Shown: in pieces, positions 8,896-16,576 of the stretch
Layout: the number at the start of each line of letters is the position of its first letter
Position numbering within the stretch: the stretch's first letter is position 1
Assembly (NCBI GenBank): GCA_965204685.1
Contig: OZ242004.1
Span: 3,906,001 to 3,970,000, forward strand
Direction: 5' to 3'
Length of the DNA: 64,000 nt
Origin: Bin87 sp965204685
Lineage (GTDB): Bacteria > Chloroflexota > Dehalococcoidia > Lucifugimonadales > UBA3495
The notes under the pieces: generated by a model
Told to the model about the DNA's origin: nothing
The model's input: the letters and a program-made list of their open reading frames with translations, nothing else
Database searches by the model: none
Translations under genes and position numbers: made by a program

Positions 8896-9190
8896 CGGGT
8901 GCTCTCCTCTTGGGATGCACCGGGATCATCCCCGGACGCCCATACTGCCTACGGTACGGTGCCGCATGGCCGATCAGCACTGCCCAAGTAAAAGCGTCGG
9001 GCTGCCTTTCTCGCAATCGATTGGTGATTTCCATATCGCTGCGCCGGCTGACGAATTCGCCAACTTCGTAGTCTCCGCTATGCACGTCGATAACCACCAA
9101 CTCGCCCCAGTGGTTCGCTTCCATTTCCTCGCGGATGCCCTCGTAGATTTTGCGCCCGACGGCCGCGACTTGTTCACCTGTGAGTTCCAT
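8888..9190 (-). CDS. small partner protein of the retropepsin-like protease (unknown function)
   Basis: A 100-residue acidic protein starting MELTGEQVAAVGRKIYEGIR behind a perfect AGGAGG. It contains WGELVVIDVHSGDYEVGEF and ends with a region LRERQPDAFTWAVLIGH. I recall similar short proteins encoded next to clan AA proteases in cyanobacteria and Chloroflexota, but know no assigned function. Its start overlaps the upstream degenerate protease gene by 17 bases and its end overlaps the active protease gene by 8, so the three are translationally coupled. Confidence 0.75.
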   Translation of the reverse strand: MELTGEQVAAVGRKIYEGIREEMEANHWGELVVIDVHSGDYEVGEFVSRRSDMEITNRLRERQPDAFTWAVLIGHAAPYRRQYGRPGMIPVHPKRRAPDD

Positions 9191-9587
9191 GACGTTCCTC
9201 CTGGTCAGGTTCGCCCGCATTGACCAGCCATAGCGAGGGCAGCAGGTAAGGTACGCGAACCAGCCGCCCCGTTGCCTCATCAACCTCCAGCCCCAAATCT
9301 CCCAACGTGGTCATCCCAATGCGGCGCTCCCCTTCCGGCCCGAAAATCACCCGCGCGTATCCGTTGCGCCCTTCCGCCGCAAAAGTGGCGTACCCGGTTT
9401 CGTATTCCGCAATGCGCCCGCCAGGCTGCTTCAATTTGACCCTTGCGACGGGTTCAATCTCCAAACGCCTCAGCAGGCTGGCCGGCATCATCGAAAACGT
9501 ATCCCGGTTGTGGATTTCCGCCGTGACGATTTCCGTCGTCGCTGTTTTGAGATTGCCCACAGTTACCGGCACGCTGAAAATTCCCAT
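9174..9587 (-). CDS. degenerate retropepsin-like protein lacking the catalytic Asp-Thr-Gly
   Basis: A 137-residue protein with the overall retropepsin-like plan: an N-terminal strand pair (MGIFSVPVTVGNLKTAT), the flap-like region RIAEYETGYATFA, and the C-terminal block RRIGMTTLGDLGLEVDEA. Where active relatives read ALVDTGATxxxLPxSLL, this protein reads AEIHNRDTFSMMPASLL: the Asp-Thr-Gly triad is gone while the flanking MPASLLRRLEIEP is kept. It is therefore probably inactive as a protease and may act as a regulator or heterodimer partner of the active protein two genes downstream. It is first in the four-gene group. Confidence 0.75.
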   Translation of the reverse strand: MGIFSVPVTVGNLKTATTEIVTAEIHNRDTFSMMPASLLRRLEIEPVARVKLKQPGGRIAEYETGYATFAAEGRNGYARVIFGPEGERRIGMTTLGDLGLEVDEATGRLVRVPYLLPSLWLVNAGEPDQEERHGTHR

Positions 9588-9612
9588 TTCGTGCCCCTCT
9601 ACATCCGCTCAA

Positions 9613-10716
9613 TCAATAAACCTTGTACTCCTCCAGCACCGCCGCATCCAGGTGCAGACCCATGCCAGGCTCCGCGGGCGCGATGATCTCGCCGTTGTCC
9701 CATTCGGGTAGCACGCTGTTCAGCTGGTAGTACACCGGATCCCGCTCCTCCTCGAACACTTCCACGAACAGGCCGTGCGCGTGGGCCGGCAACAGTTGCA
9801 CCGCCAGCTGCGGCTCCTCGTGGTGCGCCATCCGGACGCCACGCATCTGCGCCGCGCCGGCAACCCGCTTCCATTCCGAGATCCCGCCGCATATGGCCGC
9901 GTCGATGTTCAGGATGTCCACCGCCTCAGCGTCCATGAGCCGCTGCCCGCCCCACGAGCTGCTCTCGCCCTGGCCGGCTGCCACCGGTATCCCGGTGCGC
10001 AGCCGCACCTGGCGCATGTCGTTGTCGGCGTTCTGCCACCGGCACGGCTCCTCCAGCCAGGCCAGCCCCATCTCTTTCGCCGGCCCCGCGAACTCCAGCG
10101 CCTCCTCCAGCGTCCACGCCTGGTTGGAATCGCACACGATGATGAAGTCGTCGCCCAGCGTGTCCCGAATCGCTCGCACCCGCAGCAGGTCGTCCGCTAC
10201 CGCGACGCCACCCGTCTTCAGCTTCACGCCGCCGATGCCCCGCTCCCGCTGGTGCAGCAGGTCCTCCACCATGTACGCGGTGTCCCGTCCCTGCACGTAG
10301 TAAGCGAACCGCACCACCGGCGACCGGTCGGCGTAGCCGCCCAGGAGCGTCCGCACCGGAACGCCCAACGCCTTTCCGGTGATGTCCCACAGGGCCACGT
10401 CGATGGCCGCGATGGCCCGCATCGCGATCGCTTTATTGCCGATGTGCGGCGTCAGCGCGAACATCTTCTGCCAGCAGCGCTCGATGGCCATGGGGTCCTC
10501 GCCTTTCACTGCTTCCGCCATCGGCCCCACCACTAGGTCCTTCAGCAACTCGTAGCCGGTACGCTCGTCTCCCGAGTAGACCTCGCTCACCAACCCTTCG
10601 TCGGTGTGGACCCGAACCACGATGGTGCACCGCGATTCGATCTGGTACACGCTGCCGCTGAACCGCGTGCTCAATGGGATCCGAACTATGTCCGCTTCTA
10701 CGTTGGTGATACGCAT
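9613..10716 (-). CDS. mandelate racemase/muconate lactonizing enzyme family protein (enolase superfamily)
   Basis: A 367-residue enzyme. It has the N-terminal capping domain, then the TIM barrel with the Lys-x-Lys base (GGVKLKTGG, about residue 164), metal ligands in CDSNQAW (about 195) and LAWLEEP, and the opposite-face region IDAAICGGISEWKRVAG. The family abstracts the alpha-proton of carboxylate substrates (sugar acids, muconate and others) with Mg2+. The substrate cannot be read from sequence. The start ATG 10716 was chosen because the family normally opens MRITxVEAxxVRIPL. No sugar-acid genes flank it. Confidence 0.92.
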   Translation of the reverse strand: MRITNVEADIVRIPLSTRFSGSVYQIESRCTIVVRVHTDEGLVSEVYSGDERTGYELLKDLVVGPMAEAVKGEDPMAIERCWQKMFALTPHIGNKAIAMRAIAAIDVALWDITGKALGVPVRTLLGGYADRSPVVRFAYYVQGRDTAYMVEDLLHQRERGIGGVKLKTGGVAVADDLLRVRAIRDTLGDDFIIVCDSNQAWTLEEALEFAGPAKEMGLAWLEEPCRWQNADNDMRQVRLRTGIPVAAGQGESSSWGGQRLMDAEAVDILNIDAAICGGISEWKRVAGAAQMRGVRMAHHEEPQLAVQLLPAHAHGLFVEVFEEERDPVYYQLNSVLPEWDNGEIIAPAEPGMGLHLDAAVLEEYKVY

Positions 10717-10908
10717 GTTCGCGCCGCCTCCAAACCTTCCAAAACTGCGACCAATTATACGCGCCGCCACGCGGGGACCGGGTGAATTGCTCGTTCCTTG
10801 ACCCGTATCGCGGCCCGCCCTACAATCCTGCTGGCCGCCTGCCGGGCGTTGGTTCAAATTCCACGCCGGTTGCCGCGGATCAACCCAAGAAACGTTGGTG
10901 CCTGAAAT

Positions 10909-11679
10909 ATGCCCGTTAGAGTCGGCCGCGTGCCGTATCTGGAAGCCGAACCCTTCTACTTCGACATGGCGCGTCGCGGATACGAACTGCGCGAGACGAC
11001 CCCACGACAGTTGGGCGACGCCCTGGCCAGCGGCGAGCTCGACGCCGGCCCGGCCCACCTCTCCGACGTGTTCCGCCTCGAAGACCGGTTCGAACCCGTG
11101 GGCGGCTTTTGCTTCTCCACCCTGAGCCGCGCGGTCAGCGTGTGCCTCTACTCCCAGTATCCGATGGAAGAACTGGGCGGGGTCACCATCGGCGTGTCCG
11201 ATGAGGACGTCACCGCCGCCAAACTCCTCGAAATCCTGCTCCGCCGCAAGTACAACCTGGAGCCAGGCGAATTTGTCGCCAGACCCGGCGACGTTATCCG
11301 CCCCGACGAGACTTTCGACGCTTTCGTGCTGATCGGCAACCGCGCCCTGCGCCGACGCCGTGGCGTCCGCGGCTTCGCTCACCGCTTCGACCTGGGTTCC
11401 GAATGGACCCAATGGACCAACCTGCCCTTCGTTTTCAGCCAGTGGGTGATGCGCAAGGACCTGGAGGACCGGGAAAAGGCCGTCCTGGAAGACACCCTGT
11501 ACGTGGGTCTGGAAGAGGGCGTCGACGGCCTGTACCACCTCAACGAGCCTCGCGACGAACTGCTCATGCTGCCCCGCGACGTGGTCGAATACGTCCAGGG
11601 CATCCGTTACTACGTGGGCCGCTCCGAGCAGCAGGCCATTTCCCGCTTCCGCGAACTGCTTGACAGCTTGCCCGGCTAG
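10909..11679 (+). CDS. MqnA-like protein (chorismate dehydratase / periplasmic-binding-fold family)
   Basis: A 256-residue protein of the MqnA/MqnD family: RVGRVPYLEAEP at the start, QLGDALASGELDAGPAHLSDVF, TLSRAVSVCLYS and FVLIGNRALR. MqnA converts chorismate to 3-enolpyruvyl benzoate, the first step of futalosine menaquinone synthesis. The opening motif is normally YLNA; here it is YLEA, so the conserved Asn is replaced. No other mqn genes are visible, and the family also includes orphan binding proteins, so the enzymatic role is uncertain. No signal peptide is present. Confidence 0.7.
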   Translation: MPVRVGRVPYLEAEPFYFDMARRGYELRETTPRQLGDALASGELDAGPAHLSDVFRLEDRFEPVGGFCFSTLSRAVSVCLYSQYPMEELGGVTIGVSDEDVTAAKLLEILLRRKYNLEPGEFVARPGDVIRPDETFDAFVLIGNRALRRRRGVRGFAHRFDLGSEWTQWTNLPFVFSQWVMRKDLEDREKAVLEDTLYVGLEEGVDGLYHLNEPRDELLMLPRDVVEYVQGIRYYVGRSEQQAISRFRELLDSLPG

Positions 11680-11726
11680 CCGACGGATCCACGGACCACC
11701 GGACACAACGGTTGCCGGCCCACCTG

Positions 11727-12596
11727 ATGGCGAAAGTCGTCGACCGCATCCACGCCCGGACCGGCCGGCCCGCGTTCATCTGCGACTACTCGCCGCCGCG
11801 CTCCGGCCGGCCTGAAGATGTGCTGGCCCCGCCGCAGTCGGCCGATTTCATCTCGGCGGCATACAACCCGGGCCGCGCGGTTCGAACGAACTCGGTAGCG
11901 ACCGCCGTAGTCCTGCGCGACCGGCACGGCGCTGATCCGATCTTCACCCTGGCCACGCGGGACATGAACCGCCTGGCGCTGGAGTCCCTGCTGCTGGGAG
12001 CGCAGGCCCTGGGACTGGAAAACGTAATCGTCGTAGCCGGAGATGCGTTCGGCGCCCGGGACACCGCGGCCCCTGTCTACGACTACCGCCCCACCGAACT
12101 CATCCGCGCCATCGCCAACCTCAACTCAGGTACCGACCACCGGGGCAGCAATCTCCGCTCGCCCACGGATTTCTGTATCGGCGCTACCGTCGACCTGGGC
12201 CGGGGGATCGAATCGGAGGCTGCCTTAGCGGTCCGCAAGGTGGCGGCCGGGGCCGACTTCCTGATCACCCAGCCCATATTCGACCCGGCGGACATCGCCC
12301 GTTTCATAGACGCTTACGCAACCAGCCACGGAACTGCGCCGCCGGTTCCCGTGTTCTACGGCGTTGGCCTGATGGAACCCGACGGCGTGTCCTTTACCAA
12401 CGTCCCCGAGTGGGTCACCAATGACCTGACCGCCAGCCGCTCCGGTGTGGATATCGCCCTGCAAGTGTGGGAAGGATTGCGCGGCGCCGGCGCCACCGAC
12501 TGCTACCTGGTCCCGCCCATCCGGCGCAGCGGCGCCCGGAATTATGCTGCCGCCAGCCGGTTCCTAGAAGGGACGGTTGGACCGGTCCCTGACTGA
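11727..12596 (+). CDS. methylenetetrahydrofolate reductase-like protein
   Basis: A 289-residue TIM-barrel protein. It has FICDYSPPRSG near the start (Asp instead of the usual catalytic Glu of FEFFPP), then LATRDMNRLALESLLLGAQALGLENVIVVAGD, DFCIGATVDLGRG, and AGADFLITQPIFDPA, the FAD-binding and Glu-Gln region of MetF. This points to an MTHFR-fold enzyme that binds folate and flavin, though the altered first motif suggests a relative rather than a certain MetF. ATG 11727 is preferred over an upstream TTG. Its 3' end overlaps a convergent truncated gene by 33 bases. Confidence 0.8.
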   Translation: MAKVVDRIHARTGRPAFICDYSPPRSGRPEDVLAPPQSADFISAAYNPGRAVRTNSVATAVVLRDRHGADPIFTLATRDMNRLALESLLLGAQALGLENVIVVAGDAFGARDTAAPVYDYRPTELIRAIANLNSGTDHRGSNLRSPTDFCIGATVDLGRGIESEAALAVRKVAAGADFLITQPIFDPADIARFIDAYATSHGTAPPVPVFYGVGLMEPDGVSFTNVPEWVTNDLTASRSGVDIALQVWEGLRGAGATDCYLVPPIRRSGARNYAAASRFLEGTVGPVPD

Positions 12597-12839
12597 TCGG
12601 TTCGGTTCCGCGTCGCCGTTCAATTTGCGGAGGACTTCCGGCGGGAGTTGCACGTTATGCTCCTCCAGCAGCGCGACAACTTGCTTCCGGGCCTCCTCAC
12701 GACCTTGCTGACGGCCCTCCTCTCGACCCTGCTGCCGGCCTTGCCCGCGACCTCGGGCTTCTGCCTTCGCGTCTTTGGCTGCAGCCCAACGTTCAACCGT
12801 TTCCCTGGCGGCGAAGAACAATGCAATACCTCTGTACAA
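12564..12839 (-). pseudogene. truncated copy of the GREE-repeat membrane protein
   Basis: A 91-codon frame nearly identical in plan to the last 85 residues of the gene at 12919-13392: FFAARETVERWAAAKDAKAE, a Gly-Arg-Gln/Glu tetrapeptide run, then VALLEEHNVQLPPEVLR. The homology continues a few codons upstream of its ATG (LLPTAALLYRG against LFPTTAVLYGG) and then breaks off near 12870, so the N-terminal membrane part is missing. The tail has drifted (GRQQ for GREE) and its 3' end runs into the convergent MTHFR-like gene. I read it as the decaying remnant of a tandem duplication. Confidence 0.7.
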
Positions 12840-12918
12840 CAGCGCAGCGGTGGGTAGCAGGAATTACGCCGCCCGCCCGCAAGTTCCCGGATGCGGCTTC
12901 AGACTGGCCTGCGGCTGA

Positions 12919-13392
12919 TTAGCTCGAATCTCCGTTGCCGTTCACTCTGCGGAGGACTTCCGGCGGGAGTTGCACGTTATGCTCCTCCAACAGCGCGACA
13001 ATTTCCCTGCGACCTTCCTCGCGACCCTCCTCCCGACCCTCCTCTCGGCCTTCCTCACGACCCTCCTCACGACCCTCCTCTCGGCCTTCCTCACGACCTC
13101 GGGCTTCTGCCTTCGCGTCTTTGGCCGCAGCCCAACGTTCAACCGTTTCTCTGGCGGCGAAGAACATAGTGATACCTCCGTACAACACCGCGGTGGTGGG
13201 AAACAGGAGCGCGGTGGCCACTATTATAACGCCGGTCGGATGGGCGGCCAGGACGGACAGGAAGTCCACTGCCGGCCACCCGGCGCAGACTGCGCATCGG
13301 TTGATCCCAATCGCGATCCACATGCTGACGCTGACCGATAGCGCCCCATCGACGAAACGCCAATGCGACCGCCGGCGCCTTTGAGCCGCCAT
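12919..13392 (-). CDS. small membrane protein with GREE tetrapeptide repeats
   Basis: A 157-residue protein. A basic N-terminus (MAAQRRRRSH) is followed by two hydrophobic segments (about residues 18-35 and 50-75), then an Ala/Lys helix (ARETVERWAAAKDAKAEARG), seven perfect GREE tetrapeptides plus GRRE, and the C-terminal tail VALLEEHNVQLPPEVLRR. The charged run should form a single extended helix. Function is unknown. The repeat corresponds to a 12-bp DNA unit at about 13003-13095, a likely site of slippage. A truncated paralogue follows directly downstream. Confidence 0.7.
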   Translation of the reverse strand: MAAQRRRRSHWRFVDGALSVSVSMWIAIGINRCAVCAGWPAVDFLSVLAAHPTGVIIVATALLFPTTAVLYGGITMFFAARETVERWAAAKDAKAEARGREEGREEGREEGREEGREEGREEGREEGRREIVALLEEHNVQLPPEVLRRVNGNGDSS

Positions 13393-13416
13393 GCTGACTG
13401 GCGCCGCTGCGCTCGG

Positions 13417-15090
13417 CTACGGCCCCCAGGGCGGCGCGGCGGCCACGTCCCCGTCGCTTACGATATCCACCACCGCCGGACGGTTGGCGCTGACTGCCTG
13501 GTCCAGCGCCGAGTTGATCTGGTTGGGATCGGTCACCCGTATGCCCAGGGCGCCCATGGACTCGGCGATCTGCGCGAAGTCGGTGTCGTTGAACCGCCAC
13601 AGTTCACCGGAGTTGCCGCCCTCGCGGCCCTCGTAGGCCGCCTCGTCGCCCCGACGGTCCTGGTTCAAGCCGCCGTTGTTGTGCACCACGATCACGGCGT
13701 TGATACCGTAGCGAACCGCCGTTTCCAGCTCGCCGATGTGGTACCACATGCCGCCGTCGCCGGTCCAACAGACCACCGGCCGGTCGGGTACTCCGCATTT
13801 GGCTCCCAGCGCCGCCGGCAAGCCCCAGCCCAGCGATCCGGCCGCCCGTAGGTACGATTGCCCCTCGTGGTTCAGGTCCACCATGCTACCGGTCCAGATG
13901 CCGGCGTGACCGGTGTCCGCTATTAGCACCGCGTCCGAGGGCAGGAAATCGGTCAACTCCTGACACAGCCGCTCCGGACGGATTGGAACCGCGTTGGAGG
14001 TCAGCACCGGCTCGTGTTCGTCCCGCCAGTTCTGCACGTGCTCTTGGGCTCGGGACACCCAGCTGGCGTTGCCGCCGGTGGGCTCCAGTACGTCCAGCAT
14101 GGCCTCCAGCGTCCGCTTGGCGTCGCCCTGCAGGCCGTAAGCCGATGGATACGAGCGACCCAGCTCGCTGGCGTCGATGTCGATCTGGATGACTGGCGTC
14201 CCCTCAGCCGGGATCCGCCAGTCCAGCGTGATCTGGCTGCCGGTGTGACTGCCCACGAATAGCACCAGGTCCGCTTCCGACACCACCCGGTTCGCCGACC
14301 AACGCGAATAGCTTCCGACCACGCCCACCGAAAGCGGGTGGTTTTCGGGTATGGAGCCCTTGGCGTTCAATCCCGTAGCCACCGGGATGTTCAGCATCTC
14401 AGCCAGCCGGACCAGTTCAGCCTCCGCGCCCGACGCCGTCACGCCGCCGCCGGCCACGATCACCGGCCGCTCCGCCTGCGACAGTATCCGCGCCGCCTCG
14501 CGCACCCGCTCCGGCTCCGGAGCCGGCCGGAACGCCGGCCGTTGGGTGAAGGGTTCTTCCACGATCACGTCGATGTCCATCACACCGTCAGTGATCACGT
14601 CACCCGAAATCCCGGAGAAGTCCAGATGCGCCGGCAGAGTCTGTCCCGTGGTCACCTCGCGGAACGCCTGCCTCAGCAGGTGGGGAAGCTGTTCGACGGT
14701 TTCCACTTCCGCGCTGTACTTGGTAACCGACGCGAAAGGCTTGGAGTGCTCAACCTCCTGGTACGAGTTCCGGTGCCGGTGCATTGGCGGGCGGTGTCCC
14801 GTGATCGCAATCACCGGCGACACGCCCAGGTAGGCATCCTGGAGTCCGGCTGCCAGGTTTACGGCGCCCACCGACTGGGCGAAGCACAGCCCCGGCTTCC
14901 CGGTGACCCGGGCGTAGGCGTCCGCCATGTACGCCGCCGACTTCTCGCCGTGGCTGATGATCCGCTTGATGCCAACATCCTCCATCTCCACCAGAGCGCG
15001 GCGGATGATGGCGGGAACGAAAAACACGTGGGTTACGCCGTACTCGCGCAGGGTCTCGGCGAGGAAACGGGCGCCGGTCATGCTGGGCAT
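13417..15090 (-). CDS. thiamine diphosphate-dependent enzyme, acetolactate synthase/benzoylformate decarboxylase type
   Basis: A 557-residue three-domain ThDP enzyme. The N-terminal domain carries the activating Glu in RIISHGEKSAAYMADAYAR and GLCFAQSVGAVNLAAGLQDA; the middle domain has RPVIVAGGGV; and the C-terminal domain carries the Mg-ThDP motif starting GDGGMW (about residue 445) and closing with NN about 26 residues on. These enzymes decarboxylate or ligate 2-oxo acids. There is no regulatory subunit gene nearby, which argues against a biosynthetic acetolactate synthase. AGGAGG precedes ATG 15090. It is followed upstream by carboxymuconolactone-decarboxylase-like and DUF35 genes on the same strand. 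Confidence 0.9.
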   Translation of the reverse strand: MPSMTGARFLAETLREYGVTHVFFVPAIIRRALVEMEDVGIKRIISHGEKSAAYMADAYARVTGKPGLCFAQSVGAVNLAAGLQDAYLGVSPVIAITGHRPPMHRHRNSYQEVEHSKPFASVTKYSAEVETVEQLPHLLRQAFREVTTGQTLPAHLDFSGISGDVITDGVMDIDVIVEEPFTQRPAFRPAPEPERVREAARILSQAERPVIVAGGGVTASGAEAELVRLAEMLNIPVATGLNAKGSIPENHPLSVGVVGSYSRWSANRVVSEADLVLFVGSHTGSQITLDWRIPAEGTPVIQIDIDASELGRSYPSAYGLQGDAKRTLEAMLDVLEPTGGNASWVSRAQEHVQNWRDEHEPVLTSNAVPIRPERLCQELTDFLPSDAVLIADTGHAGIWTGSMVDLNHEGQSYLRAAGSLGWGLPAALGAKCGVPDRPVVCWTGDGGMWYHIGELETAVRYGINAVIVVHNNGGLNQDRRGDEAAYEGREGGNSGELWRFNDTDFAQIAESMGALGIRVTDPNQINSALDQAVSANRPAVVDIVSDGDVAAAPPWGP

Positions 15091-15118
15091 CTGGTGGCCT
15101 CCTGATTAACAGTGACCG

Positions 15119-15145
15119 CCATTCCGGCTTGCGCTGGAATGACGG
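15119..15145. repeat. short REP-like palindrome
   Basis: CATTCCGGC-ttgc-GCTGGAATG followed by ACGG, located between two minus-strand genes. It shares the CATTCC...GGAATGACG pattern with the inverted repeat at 47749-47828 and is a likely member of a dispersed REP-type family. Confidence 0.5.
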
Positions 15146-15172
15146 CGACGAAAATTGCGTGGCTGTGTTCGG

Positions 15173-15493
15173 CTAGACGCCGCGTTCTTCGAAGACTTCC
15201 TTGGCTACCCGCACCGCGTTGGCCGCAACGGGCCACCCGGCATAGAAGGCCATGTGGGTGATGACCTCCGAGATCTCGTCACGGGTCACGCCGTTGTCCA
15301 GCGCGCGACCGATGTGGCCTCGCAACTGGTCCGTGCGGTACAGCGCGGTCAACGTCGCCACCGTGATCAGGCTGCGGTCCCGCTTGGACAGTTCCGGCCG
15401 CTCCCACACGTCCCCGAACAGGACGTCGGCGGAAAGCTCGGCCAGCTTGGGTGATACTTCTTGCATTACGGTTCGGGCTGCGGGCTGCGTCAT
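15173..15493 (-). CDS. carboxymuconolactone decarboxylase family protein
   Basis: A 106-residue all-helical protein matching the CMD/AhpD-like family: ELSKRDRSLITVATLTALYRTDQLRGHIGRALDNGVTRDEISEVITHMAFYAGWPVA. The classical gamma-CMD opens the lactone in protocatechuate degradation; most relatives have unknown activity. The Cys-x-x-Cys pair of peroxidase-type AhpD proteins is absent, so it is not a peroxidase of that kind. AGGAGG precedes the ATG. It lies between a DUF35 protein and a ThDP enzyme on the same strand, consistent with an aromatic or acyl catabolic role that remains inferred. Confidence 0.88.
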   Translation of the reverse strand: MTQPAARTVMQEVSPKLAELSADVLFGDVWERPELSKRDRSLITVATLTALYRTDQLRGHIGRALDNGVTRDEISEVITHMAFYAGWPVAANAVRVAKEVFEERGV

Positions 15494-15560
15494 GACGCCT
15501 CCTGTGTTTGTGGTCGCGATTTTTCAGTGGCGGATGTCGAACGCTTGCATTGCGTCGGCG

Positions 15561-16001
15561 CTACGCCGCACGGAACATGGGCAGGCTGATGTTCTCGTCA
15601 ATCTCCTCGAACACCACTTCTACGGCCATCCCGCACTGCACCGCGTCCGGCCGGATCTCGCCTTCTCCGAACTCGATACCGACCAACCACGTCGGAATTC
15701 GAGGCCCTTCCTCAAGCTCCACCACCGCGGTGATGTACGGCACCTTGTCGCGGAAGGCCGGCGTCGGCCCCCGGTGCACGATGGCAAAGGTGTGCAGGGT
15801 GCCTCGCCCGCTGGCCTGGATCCACTCGGTATCGCGGGAGAAACAATCAGCGAAGGGACAGATGTCGCGGGGGTAGAAGTAGGCCCGGTCGCACATGGCG
15901 CAATAGCGTAGCCAGAGCTCGCCTTCCTTGCACTTTTCCCAGTAGAAGTCCGATTCGGGCTGCGGCGCGGGCAGCGGTATCTGAGGAGCAGCCTGTGTCA
16001 T
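15561..16001 (-). CDS. DUF35-type OB-fold protein with rubredoxin-like zinc ribbon
   Basis: A 146-residue protein of the Zn-ribbon/OB-fold (DUF35) family. The zinc ribbon has Cys pairs in RYCAMCDRAYFYPRDICPFADC, and the OB fold follows (GRGTLHTFAIVHRGPTPAF ... PYITAVVELEEGPRI). Such proteins bind acyl-CoA and partner with thiolase-like or hydratase-like enzymes. ATG 16001 has GGAG nine bases upstream; a longer frame exists but is not supported. No thiolase gene is adjacent, so the partner must lie elsewhere. Confidence 0.85.
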   Translation of the reverse strand: MTQAAPQIPLPAPQPESDFYWEKCKEGELWLRYCAMCDRAYFYPRDICPFADCFSRDTEWIQASGRGTLHTFAIVHRGPTPAFRDKVPYITAVVELEEGPRIPTWLVGIEFGEGEIRPDAVQCGMAVEVVFEEIDENISLPMFRAA

Positions 16002-16161
16002 TTGATCAATCTCCGGTGCGGGAAATAAGCCGTGTCGGCTGAGTGAACCAACCGGCGACAAGCATAGCGACGGAACGGGCTGGGCGCAACCGATCCGGGC
16101 GATCTCCGCACTGTTGGGCGCGCCATTTTTGCAGCGTCGTTGACCCTCAATTAACCTAAGG

Positions 16162-16326
16162 TTAGGTCAACAATATCCGGTCTTCATTTACAGCCATGGA
16201 TAGCACTTCAACATCATCACTACCTCGAGCCGTTTCAAACACTGATAATACGTCATAACCGGTATCTCTCAGCAACGACACCAAATGCTCACCCATATTT
16301 TCATCCACGATAAATTTCGCAACCAT
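16162..16326 (-). pseudogene. truncated DUF5615 PIN-like toxin
   Basis: A 54-codon frame starting ATG at 16326 and reading MVAKFIVDENMGEHLVSLLR, followed by DTGYDVLSVFETARGSDDVE and LSMAVNEDRILLT, then TAA. This is the N-terminal half of a DUF5615 (Mut7-C-like, PIN-fold) toxin, with the first catalytic acid in DEN. Full-length members continue DRxLLTxDxDFG with the remaining active-site residues; here the frame ends exactly after LLT, so the protein cannot be active. It overlaps the DUF433 gene by 26 bases in the normal antitoxin-toxin order. Confidence 0.8.
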
Positions 16327-16576
16327 TCTCTACTCCTGAAATCCAGTCGTCAATCGACGACTTGTTTTCGACATGTGCCATTTTCTCACTGGCGCAATGC
16401 AGGCACGCACGTATATCTTCCCGCGTCAACTGCGGGTAACTTGCCAGAATATCCGCCTCACTGGAGCCTGCCCTCATCAGTTCCAGGATGAACGACACGG
16501 ACAGCCGGGTACCTTTGACTACCGGTTTGCCCGCCGATATATTTTTGTTGATGTCAATGTGATCTCGCCAATTCAT
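16301..16576 (-). CDS. DUF433 antitoxin-like protein
   Basis: A 91-residue protein with the full DUF433 signature: DHIDINKNISAGKPVVKGTR, then SVSFILELMRAGSSEADILASYPQLTREDIRACL. The fold is a winged-helix DNA-binding domain, and members are thought to be the antitoxin or regulator for DUF5615 toxins. The start ATG 16576 corresponds to the usual N-terminus of the family. The stretch is clearly more A+T-rich than its surroundings, a sign of transfer. Its toxin partner downstream is truncated, so this antitoxin appears orphaned. Confidence 0.85.
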   Translation of the reverse strand: MNWRDHIDINKNISAGKPVVKGTRLSVSFILELMRAGSSEADILASYPQLTREDIRACLHCASEKMAHVENKSSIDDWISGVENGCEIYRG

